A DNA stretch of 64,000 nt from Sphingomonas sp. PP-CE-1G-424 (GCF_004341085.1 NZ_SLXW01000002.1:930001-994000), one strand, 5' to 3'. Positions 50,310 through 59,127 are shown, counted from the first letter of the stretch. The notes: generated from the letters alone by a model not told the origin. Numbers and translations: made by a program.

Positions 50310-52088
50310 GTGGACCGTGTACCGGTAAGGCCGTTCCGATCGCGCGACTGGTTCGCCGATCCCGCCCGCTCCGACATGACCGCGCTCTATCTCGAACGGT
50401 TCATGAATTACGGGCTGACCCCGGCGGAACTCCGGTCGGGTCGGCCGATCATCGGCATCGCTCAGTCGGGTAGCGACCTGAGCCCGTGCAACCGGATCCA
50501 TCTCGAACTCGCCAAGCGCACGCGTGACGGCATCCGTGATGCGGGCGGTATCGCGATGGAGTTTCCGGTTCACCCCATCTTCGAGAATTGCCGGCGTCCG
50601 ACCGCGGCGCTCGATCGCAACCTGGCGTATCTGGGGTTGGTCGAGACGCTGTACGGTTATCCGATCGATGCGGTCGTTCTGACCACCGGCTGCGACAAGA
50701 CCACGCCAAGCGGCATCATGGCGGCGTCGACCGTCGATATCCCCGCGATCGTGCTGTCGGGCGGGCCGATGCTCGATGGCTGGCATGACGGCGAACTGGT
50801 CGGGTCGGGCACCGTGATCTGGCGCAGCCGGCGCAAGCTCGCGGCAGGCGAGATCGACGAGGAGGAGTTCCTCAACCGCGCCACCGACAGCGCGCCGTCG
50901 GCGGGGCATTGCAACACGATGGGCACCGCGTCGACGATGAACGCGGTCGCCGAGGCGCTCGGACTGTCGCTCACCGGATGCGCGGCGATTCCTGCGCCCT
51001 ACCGCGAGCGCGGGCAGATGGCCTACGAGACCGGACGGCGGATCGTCGAGATGGCGTATGAGGATCTGCGCCCGTCGAAGATTCTCACGCGCGACAGTTT
51101 CCTCAACGCGATCCGCGTGGTCAGCGCGATCGGCGGATCGAGCAACGCGCAGCCGCACATCATGGCGATGGCGCAGCATGCCGGCGTGACGCTGTATCCG
51201 GAGGACTGGTCGGATCACGGCTACGACCTGCCGTTGCTGGTCAACATGCAGCCGGCGGGCAAGTATCTCGGCGAGCGCTTCCACCGCGCCGGCGGCGTGC
51301 CCGCTGTGCTGCACGAACTGATCGCCGGCGGAAAGCTCGACACGTCGTGCCTGACCGTCACCGGCCGGTCGATCGGCGAGAACATCGCGGGCCGCGAGAC
51401 GCGCGACCGCGAGATGATCAAGCCGTTCGATGCGCCGATGATGGAGCGCGCGGGCTTCCTGGTGCTGAAGGGCAATCTGTTCGACTTCGGGATCATGAAG
51501 ACCTCGGTGATCTCGCCGGCGTTCCGCGAGCGGTACCTCTCGACACCGGGGACCGAGGATCGGTTCGAGGCGCGGGCGATCGTGTTCGAGGGTTCGGACG
51601 ATTATCACCACCGGATCAACGATCCTGCGCTCGACATCGACGAGGGCTGTATCCTGGTGATCCGCGGCGCGGGGCCGATCGGCTGGCCGGGCTCGGCGGA
51701 AGTCGTCAACATGCAGCCGCCCGACGCGCTGATCCAGCGCGGCGTGCTGGCGCTGCCGACGCTCGGCGACGGGCGGCAGTCGGGAACGTCGGACAGTCCG
51801 TCGATCCTGAACGTCTCGCCCGAGAGTGCTGTCGGCGGCGGACTGTCGTGGATCCGGACGGGCGACGTGGTGCGGATCGATCTGGTCGCGGGGACGTGCA
51901 ACGCGCTGGTCGAGCCGGACGAGATCGCGCGACGCAAGGGCGAGGGGCTGCCACCGGTGCCCGAGAGCAATACGCCGTGGGAGGAATTGTACCGCGAAAA
52001 GACGGGGCAGCTCGCCGAGGGCGGCGTGCTCGACTTCGCGGTGAAGTATCGTGGGATTTCCGCCAAAACGCCGCGGCATAACCACTGA
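50310..52088 (+). CDS. xylD: D-xylonate dehydratase
   Basis: A 592-residue member of the IlvD/Edd family that dehydrates D-xylonate to 2-keto-3-deoxy-xylonate, using an iron-sulfur cluster. RFRSRDWF-like start (FRSRDWFADP), MNYGLTPAELRSG, TTGCDKTTPSG, SAGHCNTMGTAS and the C-terminal KTPRHNH follow the Caulobacter XylD pattern almost residue for residue. The start is GTG 50310 with CAGGAGA upstream (50297-50302). It converges with the xylXBC operon on a shared terminator and diverges from the semialdehyde dehydrogenase. Confidence 0.93.
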   Translation: MDRVPVRPFRSRDWFADPARSDMTALYLERFMNYGLTPAELRSGRPIIGIAQSGSDLSPCNRIHLELAKRTRDGIRDAGGIAMEFPVHPIFENCRRPTAALDRNLAYLGLVETLYGYPIDAVVLTTGCDKTTPSGIMAASTVDIPAIVLSGGPMLDGWHDGELVGSGTVIWRSRRKLAAGEIDEEEFLNRATDSAPSAGHCNTMGTASTMNAVAEALGLSLTGCAAIPAPYRERGQMAYETGRRIVEMAYEDLRPSKILTRDSFLNAIRVVSAIGGSSNAQPHIMAMAQHAGVTLYPEDWSDHGYDLPLLVNMQPAGKYLGERFHRAGGVPAVLHELIAGGKLDTSCLTVTGRSIGENIAGRETRDREMIKPFDAPMMERAGFLVLKGNLFDFGIMKTSVISPAFRERYLSTPGTEDRFEARAIVFEGSDDYHHRINDPALDIDEGCILVIRGAGPIGWPGSAEVVNMQPPDALIQRGVLALPTLGDGRQSGTSDSPSILNVSPESAVGGGLSWIRTGDVVRIDLVAGTCNALVEPDEIARRKGEGLPPVPESNTPWEELYREKTGQLAEGGVLDFAVKYRGISAKTPRHNH

Positions 52089-52096
52089 AGGCAGTA

Positions 52097-52123
52097 TGGC
52101 CATCCCGTTCGCCGGGATGGCCA
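52097..52123. terminator. Shared bidirectional terminator of xylD and xylXBC
   Basis: A perfect 11-base stem, TGGCCATCCCG with CGGGATGGCCA, and a TTCGC loop, in the 44-base gap between the convergent xylD and xylC genes. T tracts are weak. Confidence 0.8.
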
Positions 52124-52132
52124 GACTGGGTT

Positions 52133-53014
52133 CTAGAGCGTGACCGGCTCGACCGGAACGCCGGGGACGTCGACGCGGAAAGTGAACAGGTTGCCGGCGA
52201 GCGGCTGTTCCGCAAGCGCTGCGGCGTCTAGGCCCTTCGCCGCGGTCGTCGCATAGGCGGTCCGGCCGTCCGCGCCACCGAGCGCGATCTTGGTGATGTT
52301 GGCGACCGGGAAGCGCACCACGTCGGTGCAGGTGCCGTCCGGCGCATAGCGGCGCGCCGCCCAGCCGCCGAAGAAGCCGACCCAGACGCCGCCTTCGGAA
52401 TCGCAGATCGCACCGTCGGGATGGCCATCGTCGGGGCCCACGACGATGAACGGACGGCGATCGTCGAGCGTGCCATCGGCACCAACCGTCCACGCGTCGA
52501 TCTGCTTGCCGAGCGTATCGACGGTGTAGAGCGTGCGGCCGTCGGGCGAGATCGCCGGACCGTTGGTGATCGCGACGGGCGGCACGTCGGTCTGCGTCAC
52601 CGCGCCGTTATGCCAGTGGTAGACATGCCCGGACATCGCGGTCTCGGCATTGTCCATCGTGCCGAACCAGACCCGGCCATCGGGCGCGCGTGCCGCGTCG
52701 TTCAGGCGGTTGCCGGGCGTCTCGACGTGAACGGGTGCGAGCAGATCGAACGACCCCGTTGCTGGGTCGAACCGGTGCAGCCCGCCGCGGACCCCGGCGA
52801 GAAAACCACCACCGGTTTCCGGGATCACCCAGCCGACCTGATCGGGTGCTTCCCAAGAATCCAGCGATGCCGAGTCGGGATCGAACCGGTAGACGCAGGG
52901 CGCCTTGATATCGACGAACCAGAGCGCGCTGTCGCGAGCGACCCAGATCGGGCCTTCGCCGAGCGTCGCGCCGACGTCGCAGATGCTGGTCGCTACGACC
53001 GTGTCGTTCGGCAT
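52133..53014 (-). CDS. xylC: Xylono-lactonase (SMP-30/gluconolactonase family)
   Basis: A 293-residue six-bladed propeller that hydrolyses xylono-lactone to xylonate. Metal-site and family motifs: LGEGPIWV with the first-blade glutamate, NRLNDAARAPDGRVWFGTM, ITNGPAISPDGRTLYTVDT and GHPDGAICDSEGGVWV. ATG 53014 starts one base after the xylB stop (TGAGATG), so translation is coupled. Third gene of xylXBC; the order and sequence resemble Caulobacter XylC. Confidence 0.9.
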   Translation of the reverse strand: MPNDTVVATSICDVGATLGEGPIWVARDSALWFVDIKAPCVYRFDPDSASLDSWEAPDQVGWVIPETGGGFLAGVRGGLHRFDPATGSFDLLAPVHVETPGNRLNDAARAPDGRVWFGTMDNAETAMSGHVYHWHNGAVTQTDVPPVAITNGPAISPDGRTLYTVDTLGKQIDAWTVGADGTLDDRRPFIVVGPDDGHPDGAICDSEGGVWVGFFGGWAARRYAPDGTCTDVVRFPVANITKIALGGADGRTAYATTAAKGLDAAALAEQPLAGNLFTFRVDVPGVPVEPVTL

Positions 53015-53015
53015 C

Positions 53016-53801
53016 TCAGCGCCACCCCGCATCGACGAAATAGTCGTGACCGGTGCACATGCGCGCATCGTCGGAGGCGAGGAACAGCACCAGCGCCGCG
53101 ACGTCGGCGGGCTGGACGCGGGTTTTCAGGCACTGCGCGGCGATGATCTCGGCTTCGCCCTCGGGCGTGTACCATTTCAGCTGGCGCGGCGTCTCGACAT
53201 TGCCGGGGACGATCGTGTTCACCCGGATACCGTCGCCGCCCAGATCGCGCGCCATCGCCCGCGTCATGCCCTCGATACCGGCCTTTGCGGTCTGATAGAG
53301 CATCAGTTCAGGCAGCGCGAGATGCCACGAGATCGACCCGAAGTTCAAGATCACGCCGCCGCCCGCACGCTTCATCGACGGCACCACCGCCTGGCCTGCG
53401 AAGAACAGATGGCGCAAATTGGTCGCCATCCGCTCGTCCCAATATTCGGGCGTGATCTCCTCGATCGTATGGCGATCGTCGTTGGCGGCGTTGTTGATCA
53501 GGATGTCGATCCCGCCGAGTTGGCTCTCGATCGTCGCCACCGTCGTCTTCAGCGCATCGATATCGCGCAGGTCGAGCGGCAGGAAGATCGGCGCGGTCGC
53601 GACGGCAGGCGTCAGCGTGGCGATCAGATCGTGCGCGGCATCCTCGGCCATGTCGACGAACGCGACGTGCGCGCCCTGCCGCGCGAACGCCTCGACCAGG
53701 CCAGCGCCAATCCCCGACGCGCCGCCGGTGATCAGGACGCGTTTGCCCTTGAGGCTGGGATAGATCGCCGTCTGGTCGGCGGCTTGGGTCTTCTGCAGCA
53801 C
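53016..53801 (-). CDS. xylB: D-xylose 1-dehydrogenase (SDR family)
   Basis: A 261-residue NAD-dependent short-chain dehydrogenase that oxidises D-xylose to xylono-lactone, the first Weimberg step. The sequence IYPSLKGKRVLITGGASGIG, the Caulobacter-XylB-like NAANDDRHTIEE, NFGSISWHLALPEL with Y and K following (LYQTAKAG), KWYTPEGEAEI and CTGHDYFVDAGWR identify it closely. The start is GTG 53801 with AGGGAG upstream, four bases after the xylX stop. Second gene of the operon. Confidence 0.92.
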   Translation of the reverse strand: MLQKTQAADQTAIYPSLKGKRVLITGGASGIGAGLVEAFARQGAHVAFVDMAEDAAHDLIATLTPAVATAPIFLPLDLRDIDALKTTVATIESQLGGIDILINNAANDDRHTIEEITPEYWDERMATNLRHLFFAGQAVVPSMKRAGGGVILNFGSISWHLALPELMLYQTAKAGIEGMTRAMARDLGGDGIRVNTIVPGNVETPRQLKWYTPEGEAEIIAAQCLKTRVQPADVAALVLFLASDDARMCTGHDYFVDAGWR

Positions 53802-53805
53802 GGGG

Positions 53806-54972
53806 TTACGCTCCCTGGTTCTTGGTTTGCGCGAGCAGGCCACGGCCTGCCAGATTGCGCATGAGATCGCCGATCCCGTAATCCCACGGAGCGGCGTCCT
53901 TCGATGTCGTCACCGGATTGACCAGCGCGCCGAGCTTCGGGTTCGAGATCGTGACGACATCGCCGGCCGCATGCGTGAAGCCACGGCCGGGCTCGTCGCG
54001 ATCCTGCGTCGGCGCGAACAGCGTGCCGAGGAACAGCACGAAGCCGTCGGGATATTGATGCTCGCTCATCGCCTGGCGGACGAGGTCCTCGGGATCGCGG
54101 CTGATCTGGTCCATCGAACTGCTGCCTTCGAGCCGGTAGCCGTCGGCGCCGTCGATCGTCAGCGCGATCTCCGACGCGCGGACGTCGTCCATCCCGAAGT
54201 TTTCGTCGAACAGGCGGATGAACGGCCCGAGCGAGCAGGACGCGTTATTGTCCTTCGCCTTGCCGAGCAGCAGTGCGCTGCGGCCTTCGAAATCGCGCAG
54301 ATTGACGTCGTTGCCGAGCGTCGCACCGATCGTCTTGCCATGGCGGTCGACGACCAGCACGACCTCTGGCTCGGGGTTGTTCCAGGTCGAGTCGGAACGG
54401 ATGCCGACCTCGCCGCCCCAGCCGATCGTCGACAGCGTCGGGCTCTTGGTGAAGATCTCCGCATCCGGACCGATCGCGACCTCGAGATATTGCGACCACA
54501 TCCCGTCCTCGATCAACGCCGCTTTCAGCGCGGCCGCTTCAGGCGATCCGGGCACGACCGAGCGGATGCTGCCGCCGACGCGTTCCTCGAGACGGGTGCG
54601 GACCGCTGCCGCCGCCGAGGCATCGCCGCGGGCGCGTTCTTCGATGACGCGTTCGAGCGCGGAGACCGCGAACGTCACGCCGGACGCCTTGACGCAGTGC
54701 AGGTCGATCGGGCTCAGCAGGCGCGGCGTCGCATCCGCATCGACCGAGAGTGCCAGATCGTCGAGATGGCCGAGATCGGTGCCGGCCGCCGTATCGAAAC
54801 TGCCGGTCTCGATCAGCGCCGCGACGGTCGGCGCCACGTACGACATGTCGTACACGCGTCCCCCGCGGACGATGACCGGGGTCGGTCCGTCGCCCAGGTC
54901 GATCCGACCGAGCAAGGCGGCCTGTTCCCAATCGGCAGGCAACGCCCGCGCCGATGCGAATGCGATGTCCAC
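53806..54972 (-). CDS. xylX: 2-keto-3-deoxy-D-xylonate dehydratase (FAH-fold family)
   Basis: A 388-residue enzyme of the fumarylacetoacetate-hydrolase fold that dehydrates 2-keto-3-deoxy-xylonate to 2,5-dioxopentanoate. NPEPEVVLVVD holds the metal-binding ExE and the aspartate; TLGNDVNLRDFEGRSALLL and KAKDNNASCSLGPF are characteristic of XylX/KdxD proteins. The start is GTG 54972 after GGAGAGG. First gene of xylXBC; a LacI-like site is just upstream at 54993. No xylR gene lies beside it; the regulator must be elsewhere. Confidence 0.9.
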   Translation of the reverse strand: MDIAFASARALPADWEQAALLGRIDLGDGPTPVIVRGGRVYDMSYVAPTVAALIETGSFDTAAGTDLGHLDDLALSVDADATPRLLSPIDLHCVKASGVTFAVSALERVIEERARGDASAAAAVRTRLEERVGGSIRSVVPGSPEAAALKAALIEDGMWSQYLEVAIGPDAEIFTKSPTLSTIGWGGEVGIRSDSTWNNPEPEVVLVVDRHGKTIGATLGNDVNLRDFEGRSALLLGKAKDNNASCSLGPFIRLFDENFGMDDVRASEIALTIDGADGYRLEGSSSMDQISRDPEDLVRQAMSEHQYPDGFVLFLGTLFAPTQDRDEPGRGFTHAAGDVVTISNPKLGALVNPVTTSKDAAPWDYGIGDLMRNLAGRGLLAQTKNQGA

Positions 54973-54992
54973 GATGTCATCCTCTCCGAAAT

Positions 54993-55006
54993 TGTTAGCG
55001 TTACCG
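54993..55006 (-). promoter_or_regulatory. Candidate LacI-family operator of xylXBC
   Basis: On the minus strand CGGTAACGCTAACA, with the core TAACGCTA. It sits 21 bases upstream of the xylX start codon and resembles the site at 49949. Confidence 0.5.
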
Positions 55007-55414
55007 TATGCTGCTTGGCGGAGTCGTCAAGCTCATGTTGGCCGTCGCGGACGCTATGCTATCTCCGGGCCATCCCGCGCAACCGCGATTATACGATCTT
55101 TGCGGTATACAGACATTGTGATGGATGTTCGAAGGGCCACAGCAGGTGGCCGAGGATCGTCCGCAGCGCATACCTTCGGGATATATCGTACCAGCGAGGT
55201 ATAATAGCGGTCGCCTCAGAGCGCGGTCGCACAGGCACGGTAACGATATCATCCGTGCGAGATACGGGACCGGCGGCGGAAATTGGCGCGCCCGGAGGGC
55301 CTTTAATAATGCAACGATTACAACGGCTTTGTATGTCTAACTTTGTCGAAACCGCTGACGAGTATCCCTCCTGTCCCGCGGACGGTGGCTAACCGTTCTT
55401 CGTGGTTATGCACG

Positions 55415-55440
55415 GCCGTTATCGCCCAAATACGGACGTT
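55415..55440 (+). repeat. Island repeat, copy 1 (GTCCGCTWTC...CGGACRTT family)
   Basis: CCGTTATCGCCCAAA followed by TACGGACGTT. The family has a GTCCGC left arm, a pyrimidine-rich middle and a CGGAC right arm. All copies seen lie to the right of 55 kb and point the same way. Confidence 0.65.
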
Positions 55441-55618
55441 CCGGGTGGCGACGCGCTTGCCCGACAGCGGTCATTCGTTCAGCTGTTCTCGTATTCTGCC
55501 CGCTCGTCCGACCAGCAGTCAGCGGCGCCCAGGTTCGCCCTTATGCGCGCATCAAACTCGCCAAAGGCGACTTCATGGGGATGAAGTGGCAGCATGTGAC
55601 TCGTTGAAGTCAAGATTT

Positions 55619-56329
55619 TCAATGCAGGTCCTGTGGATAGTAATCCCCGGCGGCCATGAATTGTTCCCTTTTCGCTATATAGATAGAGCGTCCATTATGA
55701 GATATCAGTCCGTCGTCTACTAACGACTTAAGCATACGATTTACGTGTACTGCAGTCAGGCCGGTCGCGTTGCCAATTTGTGCTTGTGTGAGCGGCATAT
55801 CAAACGAGTCGTTGCTCATTAGCCCGCGGGCACCCATACGTTCCGCGTGATGGCATAAAAAGTGCGCTATTCTGGTTCGTGCATCCCTGCGAGCCAGATT
55901 GAGAAGCTGCCCGCGAACAAGGCACGCGTCCACTAGCGTCATTCGAAATAATGCGTATGCAATCGCTGGCCGTTTTCTGAATAACGTCAAAAATTCTAAT
56001 TTTGGGATAAATGTTATTTCAGAGTTCTTTAAGGCCACCACATCTGAGTCAAATTTTGCCAAAAACAGCGAAGGAAGATTTAGTAAGTCGCCTCGCACAT
56101 TCAGCGCAGAAATCTGTCGGTTGCCATTGCCCGCATTTTTTTGCTGCAGGGCATATCCGCTCGTTAGCAGCAGCAGAGAGTCTCCCACGTCACCCTGTTG
56201 GGCTAGGTGAACAACCTTTTTTACTCGATGCACCATTGTCGGAAGCATAAGGATCGATTCACGGTCCTCGTTGTCCAGCGCACCGTAAAGCGATAGCTCA
56301 TCAATAAATATTTCGAGATTATGTGGCAC
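55619..56329 (-). CDS. Crp/Fnr-family transcriptional regulator
   Basis: A 236-residue regulator with an N-terminal cyclic-nucleotide-binding-like beta roll (about 15-130) and a C-terminal winged helix (about 150-225) whose recognition part is LTQAQIGNATGLTAVHVNRM. The cysteines of FNR are missing, and the cAMP-contacting RxS motif is not evident, so the signal is unknown. GC content is lower than in the core genes, in line with an island location. Monocistronic, transcribed toward xylX. Confidence 0.85.
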   Translation of the reverse strand: MPHNLEIFIDELSLYGALDNEDRESILMLPTMVHRVKKVVHLAQQGDVGDSLLLLTSGYALQQKNAGNGNRQISALNVRGDLLNLPSLFLAKFDSDVVALKNSEITFIPKLEFLTLFRKRPAIAYALFRMTLVDACLVRGQLLNLARRDARTRIAHFLCHHAERMGARGLMSNDSFDMPLTQAQIGNATGLTAVHVNRMLKSLVDDGLISHNGRSIYIAKREQFMAAGDYYPQDLH

Positions 56330-56708
56330 AACGCGTCCTTAACGAAGCTATGCCACAGATATGGCGATACCGCTTTGCGTATATGACATCTTTGACCTTA
56401 TCAAGAAAACTAATCTATGTTGGCTTAGGAAAGGGAGACTCTATTATACTCCATGATGTTTGAAAGCACGATTAGACGCGATTCGCTAAAGGCCTTTTAA
56501 CCAAGGGTTACGCTGTTCGATGGTTAGGAATTTGCCCGGCCAAGGTTGCGTGGTCTTGGCTAGCCGCCCTGCTGCGACCCGCCTTCTTATAAATTCGGGG
56601 ATTGCTGCAACTTAGATTAAGTTTTATGACAGGTGATCGACACGTTTAGCCTGGAGCACGGTGCCGAGAGAGGCATCAAGGTGTCTTTGCTCATCATGGA
56701 GCGAGACC
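56330..56708. other. Intergenic region upstream of the small gene cluster
   Basis: About 380 AT-richer bases without a credible gene. TTGACC (56391) and TATGTT with an 18-base spacer form a possible rightward promoter. Only very short frames are present. Confidence 0.5.
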
Positions 56709-56906
56709 ATGTCAGAAGTAATCGGGCGAGCTTTTTATAATGCTCGCGGCGCTCGGGCGCTTGAGTTAGCGAAAAAAGCGAAAAACACAGAAATAGCAGG
56801 CATTCATCAACGGATGGCCAAGAGCTATTTTGAGCTCGCGGAACTCACGCCAGAAGATAGTGGACCGCAGTCTCCCCCTGACGAGGGGCGAGGTCAATCG
56901 AAGTGA
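56709..56906 (+). CDS. Small helical protein, 65 residues
   Basis: The product (MSEVIGRAFYNARGARALEL and then AKKAKNTEIAGIHQRMAKSY, FELAEL) looks like one of the small, charged, helical proteins that recur in alphaproteobacterial genomes with no known role. ATG 56709 is preceded by GGAG (56698-56701) at good spacing. The downstream gene begins within its stop codon (GTGA), so the two are coupled. Function unknown. Confidence 0.65.
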   Translation: MSEVIGRAFYNARGARALELAKKAKNTEIAGIHQRMAKSYFELAELTPEDSGPQSPPDEGRGQSK

Positions 56907-57238
56907 AGTTGGATAAACAGTCAAATTCCGTAGGCGTCCTCTCTCAGGCTAATGTAACAAAGGGCGCCCGGAATTTGTTGCGCGAAACATTCTCGCGATC
57001 GGTCGAGCGCGGCGATTATCCCACCGCGTGGTCACTTCGAGTAGGATTCGTGGAGCTCATACAACAAGACACGTATCGAGTACTTGGATACAAAGCCGAC
57101 AGAATAGACAGTTTTCTGGGGCTGCCGATAACTATGTGTCCTTCCGGTTCGCGGAACCAGCTCATAACGGCGACCGGCAGTATATCTATTCCAGAACTCG
57201 AAGCCATTTGGCGGACCCAATCGTATGCCAACGATTGA
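56903..57238 (+). CDS. Hypothetical protein, 111 residues
   Basis: Starts at GTG 56903 within the stop of the previous gene and reads MKLDKQSNSVGVLSQANVTK, then GARNLLRETFSRSVERGDYP and TAWSLRVGFVELIQQDTYRV. No motif is known. A frame on the opposite strand also exists, but this one has the coupling and a plausible protein composition. It overlaps the next small gene by 14 bases. Confidence 0.5.
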   Translation: MKLDKQSNSVGVLSQANVTKGARNLLRETFSRSVERGDYPTAWSLRVGFVELIQQDTYRVLGYKADRIDSFLGLPITMCPSGSRNQLITATGSISIPELEAIWRTQSYAND

Positions 57239-57386
57239 CGAGCAAAACCACGAGACGCTTCGAACTTCGATCGCTCGATCTCTGCAACTTGCAGATGATC
57301 TTCACGAGAGTTTGATCGCAGCCCATCTCGCAGCAGCGCTGAATATCGCGGAAAAAGTATTGGACCAGGGCAAAAATTCTCCCTGA
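57225..57386 (+). CDS. Small helical protein, 53 residues
   Basis: A short gene below the usual size limit. The product reads MPTIDEQNHETLRTSIARSL, then QLADDLHESLIAAHLAAALN and IAEKVLDQGKNSP, a regular amphipathic helix that resembles small hypothetical proteins of sphingomonads. It overlaps the end of the previous gene by 14 bases and is followed by an island repeat at 57405. Function unknown. Confidence 0.6.
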   Translation: MPTIDEQNHETLRTSIARSLQLADDLHESLIAAHLAAALNIAEKVLDQGKNSP

Positions 57387-57404
57387 TATTGACGTCGCGA
57401 GAAC

Positions 57405-57500
57405 GTCCGCTTCCTCTCCATTCCGGACATTGGGAGCACTGAGGAGTTGAGGTGGCACCAGGCCCACCGAGTGGGGGTCGCGTTCGATTCATCGGGATGG
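57405..57500 (+). repeat. Island repeat, copy 2 with extended right half
   Basis: GTCCGCTTCCTCTCCATTCC and GGACATT, then a stretch (GAGTTGAGGTGGCACC, CGCGTTCGATTC) that is about 80 percent the same as 58172-58266. It begins 19 bases after the stop of the 53-residue gene. Confidence 0.8.
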
Positions 57501-57626
57501 GCGTTACCACAACTGGATAGCCGACGGTTGTTTACGCCCAATTGTTGCCGCTTGAAAGGCCGTGTAGCGTACCCAAGACCAGTCATTCGTTCATAGGCGC
57601 GATGATAGTGATAGAGGAATATCGGT

Positions 57627-58112
57627 ATGCCGCTGCTCTGGCTCTTAGGCCTTCAGGCTGCGGCAACCTGGAGTCCTCCCGTTCAAGCAGCATGGGCAGG
57701 GGAAAAGCCCTCTATCGAGGTTCGCTTGCATGCGGCTACCGTGTCCATGCGTGGGGAAGCGCCCATTGAAGTCGACCTTACCGCAAAGGACAATACCTTT
57801 GCCGTATCGCCGTTTCTGCAACCCACACGGGGCATTGCGTTTGAAGTCATCTCGGAAGACGGGCAACCAGTCGCGCCTGCCGCGCCAATGGCAGGCTCAC
57901 CGCCCCCGCCGCCTCTAGAGGTAGAAGAGCTGATTGCGATATCAACAACAGCGCCTTACCGCGTCCTCACTCACGAAAGCACAAGAACGATCTTCCCAGG
58001 GGCAGGTCGATACAAGGTGAGAGCCCGGGTATTCCTCTTCAACTTCCCGTCCAAACCAGTCCGCTATGCCCAAGTGGTATCAGATACAATCACGGTAAAC
58101 GTCACTGAGTAA
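57627..58112 (+). CDS. Secreted hypothetical protein, 161 residues
   Basis: A protein with a short signal-like start (MPLLWLLGLQAAATWSPPVQ, cleavage likely near QAAWA). The mature part contains EVRLHAATVSMRGEAPIEVD, a proline-rich loop (GSPPPPPLEVEE) and FPGAGRYKVRARVFLFNFP, and ends with DTITVNVTE. The beta-strand spacing suggests an immunoglobulin-like fold. A GAGGAAT ribosome-binding site precedes the ATG. Family not recognised. It lies between two repeat copies. Confidence 0.65.
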   Translation: MPLLWLLGLQAAATWSPPVQAAWAGEKPSIEVRLHAATVSMRGEAPIEVDLTAKDNTFAVSPFLQPTRGIAFEVISEDGQPVAPAAPMAGSPPPPPLEVEELIAISTTAPYRVLTHESTRTIFPGAGRYKVRARVFLFNFPSKPVRYAQVVSDTITVNVTE

Positions 58113-58419
58113 GACACAGCCGTGCCGCTCGCGACGGCGCCCTTTTGTTCTGTGGCGTCTGAAAGCCGCCCGTCCGCTTTCCTCCCCAAACCGGACATTG
58201 AGGTCACCGCGGAGTTGCGGTGGCATCACGCTCACCGGGTGGGGTTCGCGTTCGACCGGGCCTTAAATGATCGAGCAAATTCAATGCATTGGAATGGCTA
58301 ACCCAGTTTAGTCGGGTCACGGCGTCCTGCGGCGCCCTGCGGGTAATGGCTAACCAAATCCGCTAAGCCATGAACGCGCGTTCGCCTTGCCAGCTAGCCC
58401 AATAAAAAACGCTCACCCC
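58113..58419. other. Gap between the secreted protein and the treble-clef gene
   Basis: No gene; almost all of it is taken by the repeat unit at 58172-58356, which also has diverged partners at 57405 and 59218. Confidence 0.65.
58172..58356 (+). repeat. Island repeat, copy 3, longest unit
   Basis: GTCCGCTTTCCTCCCCAAAC and CGGACATT start a unit of about 185 bases. Its left half matches 57405-57500; its right half (58254-58356, GACCGGGCCTTAAA to GGCTAACC) matches 59218-59318. Confidence 0.8.
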
Positions 58420-59127
58420 TTAGCTCGAGCTTTCTATCAAGGAACGCCACGAGGCAGCGAGGGTCGTTTGTTCAAAGTCGAAAACTGGCCCCGTAACGGT
58501 GACGCCAGGTCTCAGCAGCGAGTTAGGAAAAGCGGGAGAAGGCCTTCCTAGGTCGACAACGAACGCCATCCCGCCGCCTTGAAACGACCACCGTTTATAA
58601 CCGTCCACCACCATACTCGCCGGCATGCTGCCAAGATGGCGGAAGTCGAGGGCTGCGCTCACCGCCGAGTATATGTAGACATCCGGGGCTTTGCTGAGAT
58701 CGCTATCAAACACCACTCGGGAGAGGATCTCCGCATCCGGCCCTAGGTTAATCAGGCGAGCTTCGTCTCGGCGGGAGAGGTGGCACCGGAGCAGTATCGA
58801 GCAAGCGAAGCGTATCAAGGTACTGGTTTCGAATCCGGTCACTTCAAAAGCGGTGCCGGCCCGCAGTGGCGGACCCGCATATACCGCGCGACAGAAGTTT
58901 ACTGCGACGCTGTCGAGAACCCCCGTCACAGCCTCGTGCTGGTCGCAAAATATGTCAGCAGAATAGGTTCCGCCTTGGACGAACCTGCTTCTCGAACGGT
59001 CGCGGTCCGTGAGAAGCACGTATTTATCATCACCGCGAATATCTCGGATGAATGCCTGAGGCATAAGGTGCGATCGGACGGTCGGCTTACCGCCGCAGAT
59101 CGAACAGCTTGGAACGGCGTTACTCAT
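58420..59127 (-). CDS. Treble-clef (HNH-like) protein of unknown function
   Basis: A 235-residue protein with an N-terminal zinc-ribbon or treble-clef pattern: CSICGGKPTVRSHLMPQAFI (residues 8-27), with a second pair in IFCDQHEAV. This looks like proteins of phage and island origin that resemble HNH nucleases, though the HNH catalytic residues are incomplete. The rest (TSTLIRFACSILLRCHLSRR, VYIYSAVSAALDFRHLG) is alpha/beta without a known motif. The gene is framed by diverged direct repeats, as if it arrived as a unit. No start alternative is better than ATG 59127. Confidence 0.65.
   Translation of the reverse strand: MSNAVPSCSICGGKPTVRSHLMPQAFIRDIRGDDKYVLLTDRDRSRSRFVQGGTYSADIFCDQHEAVTGVLDSVAVNFCRAVYAGPPLRAGTAFEVTGFETSTLIRFACSILLRCHLSRRDEARLINLGPDAEILSRVVFDSDLSKAPDVYIYSAVSAALDFRHLGSMPASMVVDGYKRWSFQGGGMAFVVDLGRPSPAFPNSLLRPGVTVTGPVFDFEQTTLAASWRSLIESSS

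Larger units (their letters stand above)
54973..55618. other. Gap between xylX and the Crp/Fnr gene; left boundary of the accessory segment
   Basis: About 650 bases without a convincing gene. It begins with the xylX promoter. From about 55100 the base composition falls, and at 55415 the first copy of the right-hand repeat family appears. A 71-codon frame at 55125-55340 has no recognisable family and Arg-rich, unnatural composition. Confidence 0.55.

Noticed and set aside
55125-55340. A 71-codon frame before the first island repeat
   Set aside because: No ribosome-binding site or recognisable family; composition resembles random GC-rich translation.
55343-55723. A 126-codon frame overlapping the Crp/Fnr gene end
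   Set aside because: It runs antisense into a well-supported regulator gene and contains a repeat.
57460-57500. tRNA-like T-loop (GTTCGATTC)
   Set aside because: No matching acceptor, D or anticodon arms; the sequence belongs to the island repeat.
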